This document shows positions 36,801 through 51,800 of a stretch of 64,000 nt of DNA, piece by piece (the first letter of the stretch is position 1; each line of letters opens with the position of its first letter). The notes below the pieces were generated by a model. The model ran no database searches and had not been told where the DNA came from. It was given only the letters and a program-made list of their open reading frames with translations. The stretch spans positions 8,587,284 through 8,651,283 of the forward strand of contig NC_046358.1 of NCBI RefSeq assembly GCF_004027225.2, given 5' to 3'. This DNA is from Strigops habroptila (Eukaryota; Chordata; Aves; Psittaciformes; Psittacidae). The position numbers and the translations under genes were made by a program.

Positions 36801-39800
36801 CTCAGGTGAAGCAGGAAAGATCATGTTCTGTATATTACATTAGCAAATCTATTTTGACATATATCTTACCAGACTATATCACTGTCACATGAAATAGTTG
36901 ATTAATAAGTTATTATTTATTCAATTTAAAATAGGCATACTTTCAGGAAGATTATATTTATGCTTCATATGTGGTTTTGAAAAAGAACTGTCCATCTTTA
37001 TAGGATCTTGTTTGTTTGGAATATGTCTAAAAAGGGAAGCTCAAATTACCAGTGCAAGGCTGCTTTATGTCTTTTGTTTCGATAGCTTAAGTTTTCTGAG
37101 ACCATAAAAATTTCGCAAGTTTTGCCCAGATCTTTTAATTTCAGTAAAAGATCTTTCAAAGTATATTTAAACTGGGATTCAGCAAAGCAACATCCAAGAA
37201 AGAGCCAGTTGGTTTGAAGGAGAACAGAAGGAGACATCTTTATCTTGTGCTAGGTTTTGCTGAGTGTGTTGTGTTATGATAGCAGAAACCGGATTTGAGT
37301 AACTGCTCATAGACTTAGGAATAGATAAACTTCTTTTTGGCTAGAACACCAATGTTAAAGCTTCATGGGTAACATTTTGTGTTATCTTCATTGTGGAAGA
37401 ATGAGGTTTCCTGGTGGAATTTAAAAGCCAAAAATCTCTCTGAGCAATGATTCCCAGTCTTTTGAAGCGAGTTCTTTTGGAGCTGTTTATGACTTTCACA
37501 GTAAAGACCACAATAATAATTTTGCCACATGACCAATAAATGTAACATGAGCGCTTGGAGGTATGATCAAAAGAGCTTCCTTATAAAGTGCCATGAAAGC
37601 ACATATCCCTTTGGGACACGAAAAGTGCATCTACAAATTCCATCTGCAGAATAGAAAAGTGCTCTTTAGCCGTTGGCATTGTGATCCACATGCCTGGGCT
37701 TTGGACTTTGACATTGCCTCACACATCATCACCAGGACCTTCTTGTACATTGGCAATGTTAGTGGTGAAGTGGATAACTTGGGTTACCCTGCATCCTGCA
37801 TGTCAGGCATGAATGAAGTTGTCATGCTGTTCTACTAAGAGTCAGTGCTCTAAGGCTGCTTTCTAGTCTATCTTATTTTGATGTTCTTAGTTGCATGCTG
37901 TTTCTTAATGATTGAAAGTAATGGCCAGAGTAGCTCATGAATGGCTATATATATATATGTACACATATTTTTCCTGCATAGAATACCAGTTCTACTTTGA
38001 AATGTATGAGTGTCTGAATTCATTGACCTTTTTATTAGCCAAACCAAAATGTGAAACCTGTTTGCTTTTATCTTTCTTTTTTGGTGGTTTTCCTTTGCTT
38101 TTTATTAGAACCAGGACTATTTCTCCTAGCTGTTTTGAAATAGGAAAAAAGGTGGAATCATGTTAAATATCCAGAGAGTTAACACAAATTTATTACTGAA
38201 GCAGTGAGTGTTTCTCATATATCATCACTTACTTTTAAATTCCAGTCAAGTTAAAGGGTTTGGTGGAGCTAGTTAACATTTTAAAGCCAAAAAAAATAAT
38301 CTCACTTTGGTAACGATTGGAAAATGTTCTAGTCCACAATCTGAGGCTGTTACTTGTTCTTCTTTAATTTTTTGACAGCTAACACTGTGATATCTTTTAG
38401 TTATTTCTAGTGTGTCTTATAACTCTACACCAGAAATTGACACTGACTTTTCAGCTCATTTTCAGAAAATTAGCAGCTGTCTTGATTCCTGTATATGGAG
38501 AATGAGATAATTTAAAGCCTGGGCTTAAACAGCTTTTGATATTTTTAAGTTAAACTTGAGTTCAGCAGAAACTCAAAAGAACGGTCAGTGCCTTAAAGAT
38601 ACATTCAGTCTGAAAAGACTCAAAACACTGAAAAGATTTCAGAAGATTGTAGAAATTTGCTTCTAGCTCTTCACATTGTCCTCCTTTACATCATTTCTGT
38701 GAGTCTGACTCTGGTAGAGCACAATGCTTTTATTGTCTCACATCCTGCTACATGTCATTTGCATAAATTTATTGCTTATCACGATATATGGAACGTAGTC
38801 TTTTTCTATTCCATTTGATATGAATGTACGTGACTTTCTACAACTGAATGTCCTTGGCATGTTGAGTTGAAAGAGAGAGCAAAACAGACTAGGTCACCTT
38901 TTGTTTCTCATTTTATTAACCTGCAGTTGATGCTTTTTTCCTCATAGCAAACAGAGGGTGTATATGTACAAGTTAATAAAATGGCCCCACTTAATGTTGA
39001 GGTATGCTCAACATTGGGGTAAGTAGTGCAGCTTGATCATCTATACTGCTAAATTGTTAGTCATTCCTGGTACTATCCCTGGGCTGGGATAGTACTGTTA
39101 CTATCCCAGCTGGTACTTCTCCTCACAGTTTACACGCACTGCCCAGGAACGGGCAGGGATCATGACCATTCCTGACTGGCAATTTGCATATGGCCACCCT
39201 GCTTTGGAGACTGAGAGTACTTGACAGTATGAACATAGGTTGATCTGTGCCATGTGGGCTGGGTATGTTTAAATTACTTTTTTCTGTTGTAACATACACT
39301 TAAATAAAAGAATACTTAGCAGAAGATAATTCTAAAAATGAGGAAAAACACCCTGGGAGAGGAATTATTTGATAATGGAAATCTGGAGTAAACAATGATA
39401 TACAAAGAATAATATTTTTGAAGTATGCTTTTAAAAATCCTTTTCAAGTCAGGCTTTGACTTTCTATAAATGGCTGAGGGACTAATAAGAAAATGAAGTG
39501 TTACAAGTGAAATGCTCTAGTTTGTACAGAGCCCTGTGCGACTTTGACCTGTTCGTGCAGCTTTGATCAAAGTTGGCAGCCAGTTTTTGAAACAAAGATG
39601 AAACAAAGAATTTGCAGGCGCTGGGTCCTTTTAGGGTTTCTTTAAGGAGAAGAGACTATACAGATGTTGTGTAAGAAACGCCCAATGCTTCTGCTCTAAG
39701 CCTGAGCTGATTTCCCTGAGGGGTAGAAAGTAGTCAAAACCAGCATGGTTGTCTGAAAATCACTCAGCAACTTTGGCATGAGGTCTTTATATTCAATACT

Positions 39801-42800
39801 CTTTTGAAACAGAAACAATATTCTTCAATAACTGAATTTCTAGTTCTCTATCTAAAAGAGGAAATAGTGGAAATACAAATATAGCTGATTAGGTTGTCAT
39901 ATTCCAGTACTGCCTCAGGCTGTGTGTGAACATTTATTTTTCTTCATCAGTTTATAATACCACTGTAATAAGACAGTTGTATTAAAAAAGAGTTAAGGGA
40001 CATGTAGATAATATGTATGGATTTAACATATGCTCAATACAATAAACTTTCCAGGACAGAACTGACAATGTAAGTTGCAAACTATAAGTGACAGAATTTA
40101 TACCTCATTGTAAAGAGTATTGAACTAACACATTGGGAAGTATATGTGGAAGGGTAGATAATTATTAAACATACATAAATGTCTTGCGTTTTAATCCTTT
40201 TTAAATCACTTACTTTGAACCTCCAGGTGTCTGCCTATTCCTTGCTCATTTCTTGCCAATCTAATGTGCTGCATAGAGCAAAATTCTAATTTATAAAGAA
40301 ATAAAATTTCATGTATCTCCAGCTTGGAAGAATTTTAAATGCTGATAAAATGTCTTCTTTCTGTCTCATTTTAAAAGGAAAAAAAATGTGTATTTTATTA
40401 GTCAAGGGTAAAATTATGCTATTTTTCTTAGACAATCAAATGTGTTCCTCTGAATAATTTTAGGGCTTCTTTTTTTATCCCAGAAAGCATCATGGGTGAG
40501 AGGGAAACTTCAGTATTGTCTTCAGAGGAAATGTCTTGTCATAATATTATGAATGTGTATTTTTTTTTTTGTCAGTTTGCCAAAGGGTTTTTGCTCATCT
40601 CGGTAAAATCAAAGATTTGGCTTATTGCTGGGCTTTTAATGACACAGAAACATGTAACCTTACCATGGGACATGGGAATTCCCTGGTTTTGATGCCTGTT
40701 TTCCCTCTGATCTTTAGCAGATTTGCCCATTTCTATTTTTGAATATGTGTGTTACCTTTTCCTTTATGGAAGTATTGAGCAGGTTGATTTCTTAGATATT
40801 TTATAACTACTGTCAGATGTTTAGTTACGCAAAGTGTAGCATGAAGCACTGAGCTACCTTCATAGTTGGCTTTGCCGTGTTTTGTGGTTGGTGTGGTATG
40901 AAATGAGCAGGGAAGAGAAGAATGGTGTAGAAGAGTAGTTATGTCCAACCTAAGTAATTTCTGACACTAGGAGAGCATAAATAGAAACTGCAGCCTTTTA
41001 AGTGTAACATTTTTGATTAGGTGAACTGTTACTGTTCATTGCACCTTTGGCTGCTAATATGCAGCCCCCCAGTACTTGTAAGCTGGAAATGAGTAGAGGC
41101 CACTGACCTGGCAAAAGAATGGAATTAACAATTTACTCAACCACTAGTCCTGGCACACTTTGTTGTTAATACATTGTTGAGAATAAGATGCCAAGAGCTC
41201 TCTCCATGAACTCATAAGTGACCTTAAATTACCTCCTGTTCTTTGGATTCTCCTGGAAATTGCTAAAACAATATAAATTTAGAAGAGACTCTTTTCCCTG
41301 AGGATCTTGTACAGATGTAAACCATCTTTTATTTTAGTAGACAGCATTCTGGTTTTATGCAATATAAAAACCTCATGAAACTTTAATACTGCAAGAATAT
41401 TTGAAGATCTGAACCACAGTCAAGAAACTTGCTTGGAGATTTGACTGCTGGTTGTCTATCTTCTCAATAAATATTGAGGTGGTATCTGAACTCGTGCAAG
41501 TGTATATGTTTTTCCTTCACATCCTTTTTGTGGAAGTCAGCTGTGCCTTCTGTCCTCTGAGCAGCCACGAAGGTGTTTCCAAACACAGGTGTAAAAATAG
41601 TCCCATTGCTGTTAAAGGGCTTTACTTAGTGGAAACATCACTGTTGTTATCACTGCTTTCTGCTCATGGCAGAGGAGTTGGGCCAGATGTCCTTTAAAGG
41701 TCCCTTCCAACCCAAACTATTCTGTGATTCTATGCATGTCTCTGCCCGTGAGAACAGTGATAGCAGATTCCCCTCCCTTGTGAACTGTGCTTAATGAAGA
41801 TAGCCGGTACTTCTTGTAAGTGTGGGATGAAACCTACATGAATGCAACTAGATTTGATGGAGTATCTGTTTCTCAACATCTGTTCTTTTGGCAGTAAGCC
41901 CTGCATATATTCTAAAAGCTAGCCAAACTTCCCTATCAGAAGGCAGGTACTTCTATGTCTTTAAGCAAACAAGCAATAGAAAAAAGATCCCTCTAATGAT
42001 TAAAACAGGTACAGTCCTAAGTCTGTTGCCTGAAACTAGCAAGAATATGTTAATCAACTTTTTTTTTTTTTTTCCTTCCTGTGAAACACAAAAGTAGAAG
42101 CAACTGCTGTGTATCCCTAACATGTGTCCTTTAAACCTTTTCATGTCTCCAATTATGGAGACATGATTTCTTTTAAATATAGAGACTTCTGCCTTAAAGT
42201 TGCAACACTTCTGGCCTGTATAGTAACATCATAAAAAGAGTTGTACATAGATGACCCGAATGGCTTTATTAATAAATACACTGGTACACCTTGCTTAATA
42301 TCCCAAATTATAAACAGAATAAGTGTTTATATTGTATTATAGAATCAGGTTCAAAGTTGGTTCTTCCTTTGATACATCTGTAATAACTTGAGTCAAAGAA
42401 TTTGTTTTTCACTGGCTGACTTTGATGAGACAACCAGTGCACTAGAATAAGAGAACATGGTAAGCCACTCCTTTCTTTGCTCAACTGCTGCTGGTTCTGC
42501 GTGCAAAATATAGATTCTTCAATCCCAGCCTTGGCAGGTAAGACTGCATTTACTTGTACACTTAAAGGGAAACAAATTATTGCAACAAATCTGTAGCCCC
42601 TTTATATATATACTTCTATAAAGTGGAAAATTTTATAGTAATTGCTTTTTATTTGATTTTTAATGTTTTGAGCTTGGACAGTGAAAACTCATTTTAAAAA
42701 TGAAACTGTTCAAGTAACTTTCATTGCTGCATTTTTATGCCTTTTGAAGTCTAAAGGGAATATTGTTTTTTTTAGTGCATCAGTTTTCAGTGGAACTCTT

Positions 42801-45800
42801 AAATTTCAGTTTTTCAAGATTATGTGCCTTTTCTTTGTTTTTTATTTATCCCTGGAGGTATTTGAAAGACTTGTAGACGTGGCACTTAAGGACATGCTTT
42901 AATGGTGGACTTGGCAGTGTAGGTTTTATGGTTGGACTTGATGATCTTAAAAGTCTCTTCCAACCTAAATGATGCAGTGATTCTATGATTAGCTTATAGA
43001 ATTTATGTAGCTGGAACTCAAGACACACTTTATTGAAGCCATTACTGTACATCTTTCCAACAGCTCTCATAGTTGTAATTGCCAGAAACAGAAATTTACA
43101 GTGCAGTTGAGACCAAGCACTAGCGAGCTCCATGAGTGCTTGCAAGGTTCACCCAGGTTAAACAATGCCAAATATAGGAAATTTACTTTCAGAAGCATAA
43201 AGTCTATTAGTTTTGGGTACTGCTGAAATTCACCTGTTGCTGGTAGATACACAAATGGAATCTGCCTTGAAGAATTTCTACTGGTATTTTAAAGAATTGT
43301 TGATAGAATTATTTTCGATGTTTTGTCATTGCTTTTGCTTCATTTTTAACTTCTTTTTAAAATGCTATTACATGAAGGTGCAGAAATGAGCTTAGTGCTA
43401 GGAAAGTGTATTTTTATAGGCTTAAGAATTGTTTTGCAGTTTAGTGATTTTAAGGGCCAAATAGTAAAAAATATGAACTTGAATTAGCTGATACATGAAG
43501 AGAATACCCACATCCAGATGAATGGGGAAAAAGCAGAAATCTAATCCTGAGAATGCCATTGTGTTATCCGAGTATTACAGATGATTGCTAACCCTTACTG
43601 AATTACTGAAACATTTGGATCACCACTTTCCCTCCTGCCCCTTGTAATAAAGTCAAGGAACAATCTTTTTCCATCTCCATCCTCTGTCTCCTTCAAAAAT
43701 TAATGGGCAGTTATTTTCAGAGACACAGCCGAGAATTTATGTTTGTCTTTGCTGCCTTAAACAATAAAACTTGCAAATTTTATGTTGTTGTTCTTTACTT
43801 TCCTTTCACATGGAATCACAGACATCCACTAATGACCTGGGATCCTAGCCAAGAGCTAGCAGTGGTGGGAGAAAATGCAGGATATTTATAACTTCATTAT
43901 GATCCATCATTTATTCCTTGCTCTCTTTACAAGAGATATATAGTTCAGTATTAAAAACCAAGTATTTACTTTCCTCATTTTAGGAGGGTATCAGTAAACT
44001 CCAACTTTTTTTTTTTTTTTCTTTTTTCCTTTCTGGTAGACATTCAGACATAGATAATGATGATATCACACCATTTAAAGTGACAACTTACATTATTTTT
44101 CTGGCATGAAGTAAAATCTGGGCCACGGCAGTGGGATGTCTAAAACATTTTCTGGTCCCGTTGGAGTAAAGCTGTGTGATTGTAGAGAACATTGTGCTGC
44201 TTCTTCCAACTGTGACATTAGCCTTTGCTAGACCTTTAGAAAAGCTGAAGTTTTTCGATTCCCCTGTGGGTTCCATTCACGCATGGTCTGGCCTTGAATT
44301 CACTCAGGAAAACTCTTCCTTCACTTACACTGCTGGCACTAGTGTAAGTCAGTGTGTTACTATTCTGCTGGTGAAGATGCACAGCACAGAAATTAAATCT
44401 GTCCCTCTGACGTGCAAGCCAGCAAACAAGCACCCATGTGGACAGATCAGCACTCAGACCTGCAGTCCTGGGTTCCTGGGACAGAGAAACAAACATGGAA
44501 AAATGCAGGATATTTTGACTGTGTCTCCTTAACAAATATTTCTGTTCTCTTGGAGAGATTTACCAAGCCTAACACATACTTCCCAATTTGCTAAATGAAG
44601 AGGCTTCATTCATTCCTTAACGGATAGGATTCACCTGTGTTGGTGATGGGCAGATGAAATACCAGAATAAAACTTAAATAAAATACAAGGTAATGTATAA
44701 ATCTCAAAGTAATCATCAATAAAGCAATGTGTAGAGAACTTTTTTCTGACAAGTAGCTGGACTGAGCTAAGTCAGATAGTGATACAGTGTCAAATGCTGC
44801 AGGGTTTGGATTGTATGGCTGTTGCATTCAAATTCCTTGTCTATAATCTAGAGATAACACAATAGGCATCCCTGTAGGGCAGGAAAAGAGGGATCTGAGA
44901 GAAATGTGGTTTTGTACGGGTAGATGAAAACACCAGGTGGTATTTCTGTGATGGGTAGCTGATCTTTCAGGTTGATGTTTGCACTAAAATACCAGCAATT
45001 TAATAAAAAGAAAACAAAAAATTAAAAAAGAGTGTGCAGTTCAGCCCTTGGTGACGCAGCACTTTAGAACTTCTAAAAATTCAAGACTTGTAAATTCGAT
45101 TGAGGTAATAAATTTTTCTTTAGATTTTCTTTTTTTTTTTTTTTAATTTTTTAAAATGAGATAGATTTTTGATAAGTAGATAAGGTGTGTTCTCATGATT
45201 GCATAATTCAGTGGTGAGGCACTGGAATGGGTTGCCCAAGGAAGTTGTGAATGCTCCATCCCTGGCAGTGTTCAAGGCCAGGTTGGATGGAGTCTTGGGT
45301 GACATGGTTTAGTGTGAGGTGCCCCTGCCCATGGCAGAGGATTGGAACTAGATGGTCTTAAGGTTCTTTCCAACCCAAACTATTTTACAATTCTATGATA
45401 AAATAGCTGGAATATAAAGCAACCACTCTGCCTAGTCAGTGCTTCCCATATTCTCTCCCCCACCCCCCAGAGGAACAGCATGTATATATCATACATCATC
45501 TATGACTTTTTTTAGTATTTTACAATTCTACCTAAATACCTTAATCAAGATTGAACTTTCATGCTGTTAAATGTAGCATGTGGATGTACATTATCACACA
45601 GCGCAGACGCTGAAATTAATTTTTTCACTGGAAAAAAAATTACAGCTGATAAGATGAACAAAGAAACCATTGTTGCATCTCCCAGGGAGAATTAAAGCAC
45701 AAAGGGATTTAAGGACATGCAGGAAGTCTGTTGGCGGAGCCAAGAACTGAACTGTCTCTTAAGTTCTGGTGCAAATGCCTCTGCTACAGGCCAAGCTTCT

Positions 45801-48800
45801 TGAGCTGGAGAGAAGCTGTCCCTTTCACTGCCCTTCTTCCGGTTTGACAGGGAAAAGAAACTGAAAAGGCTGGATAGAAGGAAAAAAAGTAATCCTAGTT
45901 GTGAAGCTGTGGCCTCTTAACAAGAGAGAAGAAATGTTCCCAAACTAACCAACCGATGCCTTCCCCCCCTCCCGCCTCTTTATCCCATTCAACCCAAAAA
46001 GTAATGTTGCTGAAGTAATCCTAATGTCACAGTAAAGAGTTCTGTGCAGCTGATCAGCATAATGTGATTCCCTTTGCTTGTGCTTTTGCTGGCTGTGTAC
46101 AGAAAGCCCTTCAGCTGACATTTGTTTAATGTTCCTTAAGAGAAATCGCATGTGGAAAAAGCCGTGCGTTATTGGAACAAACCCTTACATTTGTTTTCAG
46201 ATATTCCGTTCTTGCATCCTCTTTCCACCTTTTTTTTTGTTTAAATTAATTTTTGGGAGTTTGTGAAAGTTTTGGGACCAAGGCTTTCATTTTGTCAGGG
46301 ATTCTTTAGTTCTGCATAATTGTATTTCATGAGGTTTTTTCACCTCAAGTCTAAGTCTTGGATGCTACATCTGAGATGTAGCAGCAATGCAATTAAACAG
46401 AGTTTGGTCATAACTCAAACAGTAACAGCTTGAGGGAGGCAACATTCTCTAAGGAAAGCATACCAAATATGAGATACTGCATATCTGTAGTTCATAGTGG
46501 AGATGGTGGCAAATAGAGACGGCAGGACTAAGCCTCTTATGTTTTATACAGTTGCTTAAACTGTCCCGACCTACTGGTTGAGAGCGATTTTGTTTGTATA
46601 TTGAGTAACAGCACCTTTTTTTATATACTAAGTTCATTTTGTACCTGGATCTGCTGCAGTTGTCTTGATGCTCTGGAGCTTTTTGTCTGCTGCTGAAGTT
46701 TTCTGCTTTCTTGTTTGCATGGCAAGTCTTTAATGGAAACTGGGCTGTTGATTTTGTTCATCATTATAAAGCCATTTGGTTGGCTCTATGGTGAACAGCA
46801 GCTGCTGGCCATATGTCTTACCTAAGTTTAGCCTTTTCCTCTTTCATTAAATCAGTGGTATTTTAAAGGCTATTTTTAAATTGCTCTGTGCAAGAAGATA
46901 ATTTTCTTCTGGTTTTGGTCCCAGTTATTAACCTGTGGGAACTTATCTTGGTATTCAAACTTCAGCCTAATGTTTTACCGTACAGGCGGTTTGCTTTTAG
47001 TGAGCTGTTTGCTGATATTGTGGATTATGCCCGTAGCAGGTAGCGATTTTATTTAATCAAAAACTTTTTTTTCTTTTAAATTACCAGAAGATATTCATCT
47101 CTGCATTTTTGCCTTGACCAAATAAACTCCCTTGAAATTTCTGAAGTTTCCAGAATTAGTTTAGTTTCCTAATGGTAACATTAACTATTGACCACTTCAG
47201 ACACTTGCAAATAAGAAAACAGTTATCATAAATAGCAGACTTTGATAAATTGTTTTATTTGCTTGTTGCTTCTCAAAGGTGTAGCTCCCTCTCTTCTATT
47301 CCTTCTACTTCCTTCTCCCTTCTCCTCTGCTTCAGAGTTGGTCCTAGCCTGTTCGCTGCAGTTTAAGCAAAATGCAAGTACTCTTTACCAGAAATTATTT
47401 AGGGTAAGAACCCCCAAAAAATCAAAAAAACTTTATTTAGCAATATTGTTCCCTTAAATTTGCAAAAATGGCATTACATGCTGGCCCTGCAGGTTTACTG
47501 GATGTTGGTTTTTTTTTTCATGTTGCTCTGAGACTTGGCTTGAGTGACTTTGGGAAACTTTATTTCCCCAATTCTTAAACCCCACAGCATAACAGACAAT
47601 TTACTGTAGTTTAAAACAACTGCTTTCTGTTTCCTTGTGCAATTCAGGTTCTGATTGGATTAAGAAAGGAAAGTTTTCTTCTCAGGAAATTCCTATTGCC
47701 AAACCTTTTTTTCTGATAGAATGCCCCCATTATATTTCAAATTAAAGCATTTACTACTGTAAGAGTGATATATACATTCACTATGAGGGTGGTGAGACAC
47801 TGGCACAGGTTTCCCAGAGAAGCTGTGGCTGCCCCATCCCTGACAGTTTTCAAGGCCAGGTTGGATGTGGCTTGGAGTTACCCAATCTAACGGAAGGTGT
47901 CCCTGCCCATGGCAGGGGGTTGGAATTAGATGGTCTTTAAGGTCGCTTCCAACCCAAACCATTCTATGATTATCCCAGAACAGAGAGCACCCATTGCAGT
48001 TACAATGTAAAATATGTATTTGGTGTCATCAACTGCCCTAGTTGCATATCCATTCAATGCACAGTAATTCAATGAAAAGTCAAAGGCACTGATATCAACT
48101 GAGCCTCGTGTTACAATAGTCAACAGCGTTAGTTTGATTCATATGCATTAAAGGAGAGTTACATTATCTCCAACTTTTTGTTAGGCTCAAAAGAAAAACT
48201 GACAACCAACACACTTCTGTCTTTGTGTGTGACACATAGAAAGGTTATAGATTACAGAGGTTATCCACTGGCCATTGGTTTGATAGTAAGTAAGACATCA
48301 AGGGATATAGAAGAAAAAAAAGGCTTCATAATATACACAGGCAGTTGGGAGAAATAGAATATGCTAAAACTTTTGATCCAAAAATAAATATGTGATTTTG
48401 AAGAGTTTAAAAACAAAAAGCTTCACACTTCTAATATCCAAGCAAAGATTTCAATGCAAAATAACAAAGTCAGAAACCTTCACTGTTAATAACTGTCTAT
48501 CACTTCTGGTGTGTGACTGGATGTGCTCCATGTCATGTTTCATTTCTTCTTGGCACTAGCACAAAAAATATGTACTTTCATTCCAGAAAAAAAATATAGT
48601 CCTCTGTCTGCTATGCATATTTTTACACAGGCATGCAGGTCTAATGTGATAAAATGTGATATAGTCTCAGCCTAATAGGGTATTTTTCAGTATCTTGAAA
48701 ATACATTATTCAAGAAAGATGTGCAAAAGCCACTATAAATTTTTACTTTTAAGCCAGCAAAAGAGATATGAGCTTCAAAAGATTTCTGATTCTGCTGACC

Positions 48801-51800
48801 AAATGGGAAAGGATCAGAATAGGGTATTGCTTCCCTGTTATAAATCACCTGGTAGTGAAGCTACCTTCAATTTTTGTAGCTTTTAGCAATGTGAGGTGCA
48901 TTTCCAATTAATATTCTCTATGTCATTTTAAAAATGGTCTGTGCAGAGAGGTTAAAATTCTCAAGTATTCTCGAAAAAGCAACCCAAAAAGTCTTACTTT
49001 GTTCTATCAGTTTTTATTTTCTTTTGAAATGGGTAATATATCCAGCTTTTCTCATCAAGGGTGACCTGATACAAAGTGCAGGGTTTTGGTGCTGTTTTAT
49101 GTGTTCCAAGCTGACTGCACTTTACACTTCACGATTTTTCGCTTCCAGTAGAGATTTAGATGTTGTTTGCAGAGTGGCACATTCATTTGACCTCTGAAAC
49201 ATTTGGATTTCAAGGAAAATATGTAGTCAATCTTTCTACCTTTTAATTTTAAATAGGATTAACTCAATCTTGGTAAGTAGGCTGCACTGAGGGACTACTT
49301 TTTTAGTTTCCCTACATAACAGCAATTACAACTTGGATTTGTCCTCAGTTTAATATTTTGCTTATGTGCCATATGAAATTTGTTGTTGATATATTTACTT
49401 GGTTAAATGACACTGAATTTTTAGGATTTAGATGGTCTCAGAATCTGTCATTCACATAAAAAAATTAGAAAACATACACTGTAGTGGGACTTCAACTGAA
49501 ACATTTTCTGTTTCGGTCTTCAAAATTCTACAATCCAGGTCTGAACAGCATGTATTAGAATTGCCTAAAAATACCCTGTTGGTGCTCACAGGTAATGCAT
49601 AGTGATAAAACGAGCTGGTGTGCAGACCAGTGGAGAAAAAGGAAAGCAGCATAAATTGGTTAGAAGTGGGCACACTTATCCCACACAGAAGCATTCACTT
49701 CACATGATTGCCAATAGTAATCGACCTTGTAATTTAGACATAAGACTCTGGACTTGAGATGCATAAAGTCTCTCAAGACTAACTTTTTTTGTCTTTAAAA
49801 TAATTTTAATGAGAATAGAATCCTAAAATTATTATAAAACTTTGCTAATTTTAAAAACAAATATATTTGAAGAGGCAGGTAAGGAATTTACCTGAGTATT
49901 TTTTGTAATCAAATAGAGTATTTTTTGTAATCAAATACTCTACCATGTGATACATACTTAAAGGCATTTGTCAGGGCTGTTAATATGAAACTCAGGCTTA
50001 TGAAACATTTGATTTGAGTCTGTTATTCTTTACTTGAACAGTAATTTTCTTTGGATGACGTGGAATTTTGTAAGCTTACAAGATTTTGCACTGGAGCTTT
50101 GTTGAAACAACTTATCTGAAGGCAAATGGTGCCAATTGAGGGAGGGGGTGAAACAGAAAGAGGAGAAAGACACTAAGCAAGTCACCAGTACTCCAGTGCG
50201 TTTACTATGCATTTAGGAAATAAGTTTCTCTGCTTCAGAAAGATGACGTAACTGTTGAAGCCATTGATAATCACGAGGTCCTTCTGCACTTCTGGTCAAG
50301 GATCTTCTCAGTTTCTTGTATTAACTGTTGCAGATTGCACTTGCGCTGCCCCAGGGTTTGAACTTTGCCTGGGTAGCAATTGCATATCTGATGTGCTCAA
50401 GTACGGTTTATATTTCAGTCTGGTAGTATAAACAAAGAGGACTGAAAAAGTTTATATGTGTTTAAAGAGCATAAACCTATCAATTGTACAAATAGCTTCA
50501 AAAATCATCAAGAAAACAGGTAATATCAAACCAAATATATTTATATTTTTAACTGAATGATAGTAGAAGTAGCCTCCCTGGTACATAAATCTGTAAACCT
50601 TAAATTGTTTTTAAAGAACACATTTAAGTAAAAATTGTCTGGTTTTCTAATATGGACAAGGGTAAATTACAAATACTGTAGTTTTCAGAAATTAAATTCT
50701 GTGGTTCTTTGAGTTACGACTGAGTCATAAAACTTTGGTTGCTGCGTAAGAGTTGGTAAGCCTTGTACCTTAATATGTACTTAAATTGCCTTCTTAATAT
50801 GTTCCAGTGTAGTTTCTTAAGGGCAGGATTCCTGTTGCAGTCTTTCTAGTGTTTCTAGCATACAGTTACACAACTACACAACTTCTTATGTAAGATTTCA
50901 CAATGAGCAGCTAACTTGCCTGTTCTGCAAACATTTAGACTCTCTGAACTATTTTGTGTATCTTCTAATGGAGCATTGAAATAAGTTTTGAAATTTTTAA
51001 GTGATCTGTTATTATACTTCAAGTAGATGATTCTTATCTAATGTAAAACAGCTTCAACCCCAAATACGTTCATATTACAGCAACTTGGTATGCATGACCT
51101 GCATGGTTAAGACATTTTATCTACATTTTAGACCAAACCTTTCCCTTTCTCCAATTTGTACTGAAATTCCTGTAATGAGGACTAACGTGTACAAGATGGG
51201 ATTCGTTAGATTTGAACTGGAACCTGGCCACTTTGTTGTGAGTATGCGAGCAAAGTACCTTGAATTATAGCAGTTTTCTTAATGTCCTCTCATAACTTAG
51301 GCATGTTTTTTCCACTACTAGGACAGCTGACAGGTAATAAATTATGGAATGCTTCACAGATCATCATGGGATATGGACCAGATACAGCTGGGCAAGTGCA
51401 GAAACAAAGCATAGCAGAGCCAAAGCATAACAGAGCCAGTTAAAGCTTTGTTGAAAGCAGAATTCTGCATGGAACAAACCTAACAGTGCCAGTCACGCAG
51501 AGCAGCCATGCAGGGAAGACATAGCTGTCTCTGCCAAATGGAGTGTTCTCTGCAGGAAGCCAGATCCAACTCATGGCCTTTGAAAAACATCATCTTCCTG
51601 AAGCTTTATTTCAAAAGTGACTTGGATGAATCCCAGAAGAACTTTATTTTCTTTTTTTCCATCTCTCATGATCAACAGAAACACTGACCTGATCCATTAT
51701 ATCATGAAATATGTTACTACATATGTCTAGAACGATTAATTGTAGTCCTTTTTGTATAATCAGCAGCTGTTGGTACTGATGGGTGTTTGGAATAATGCCT

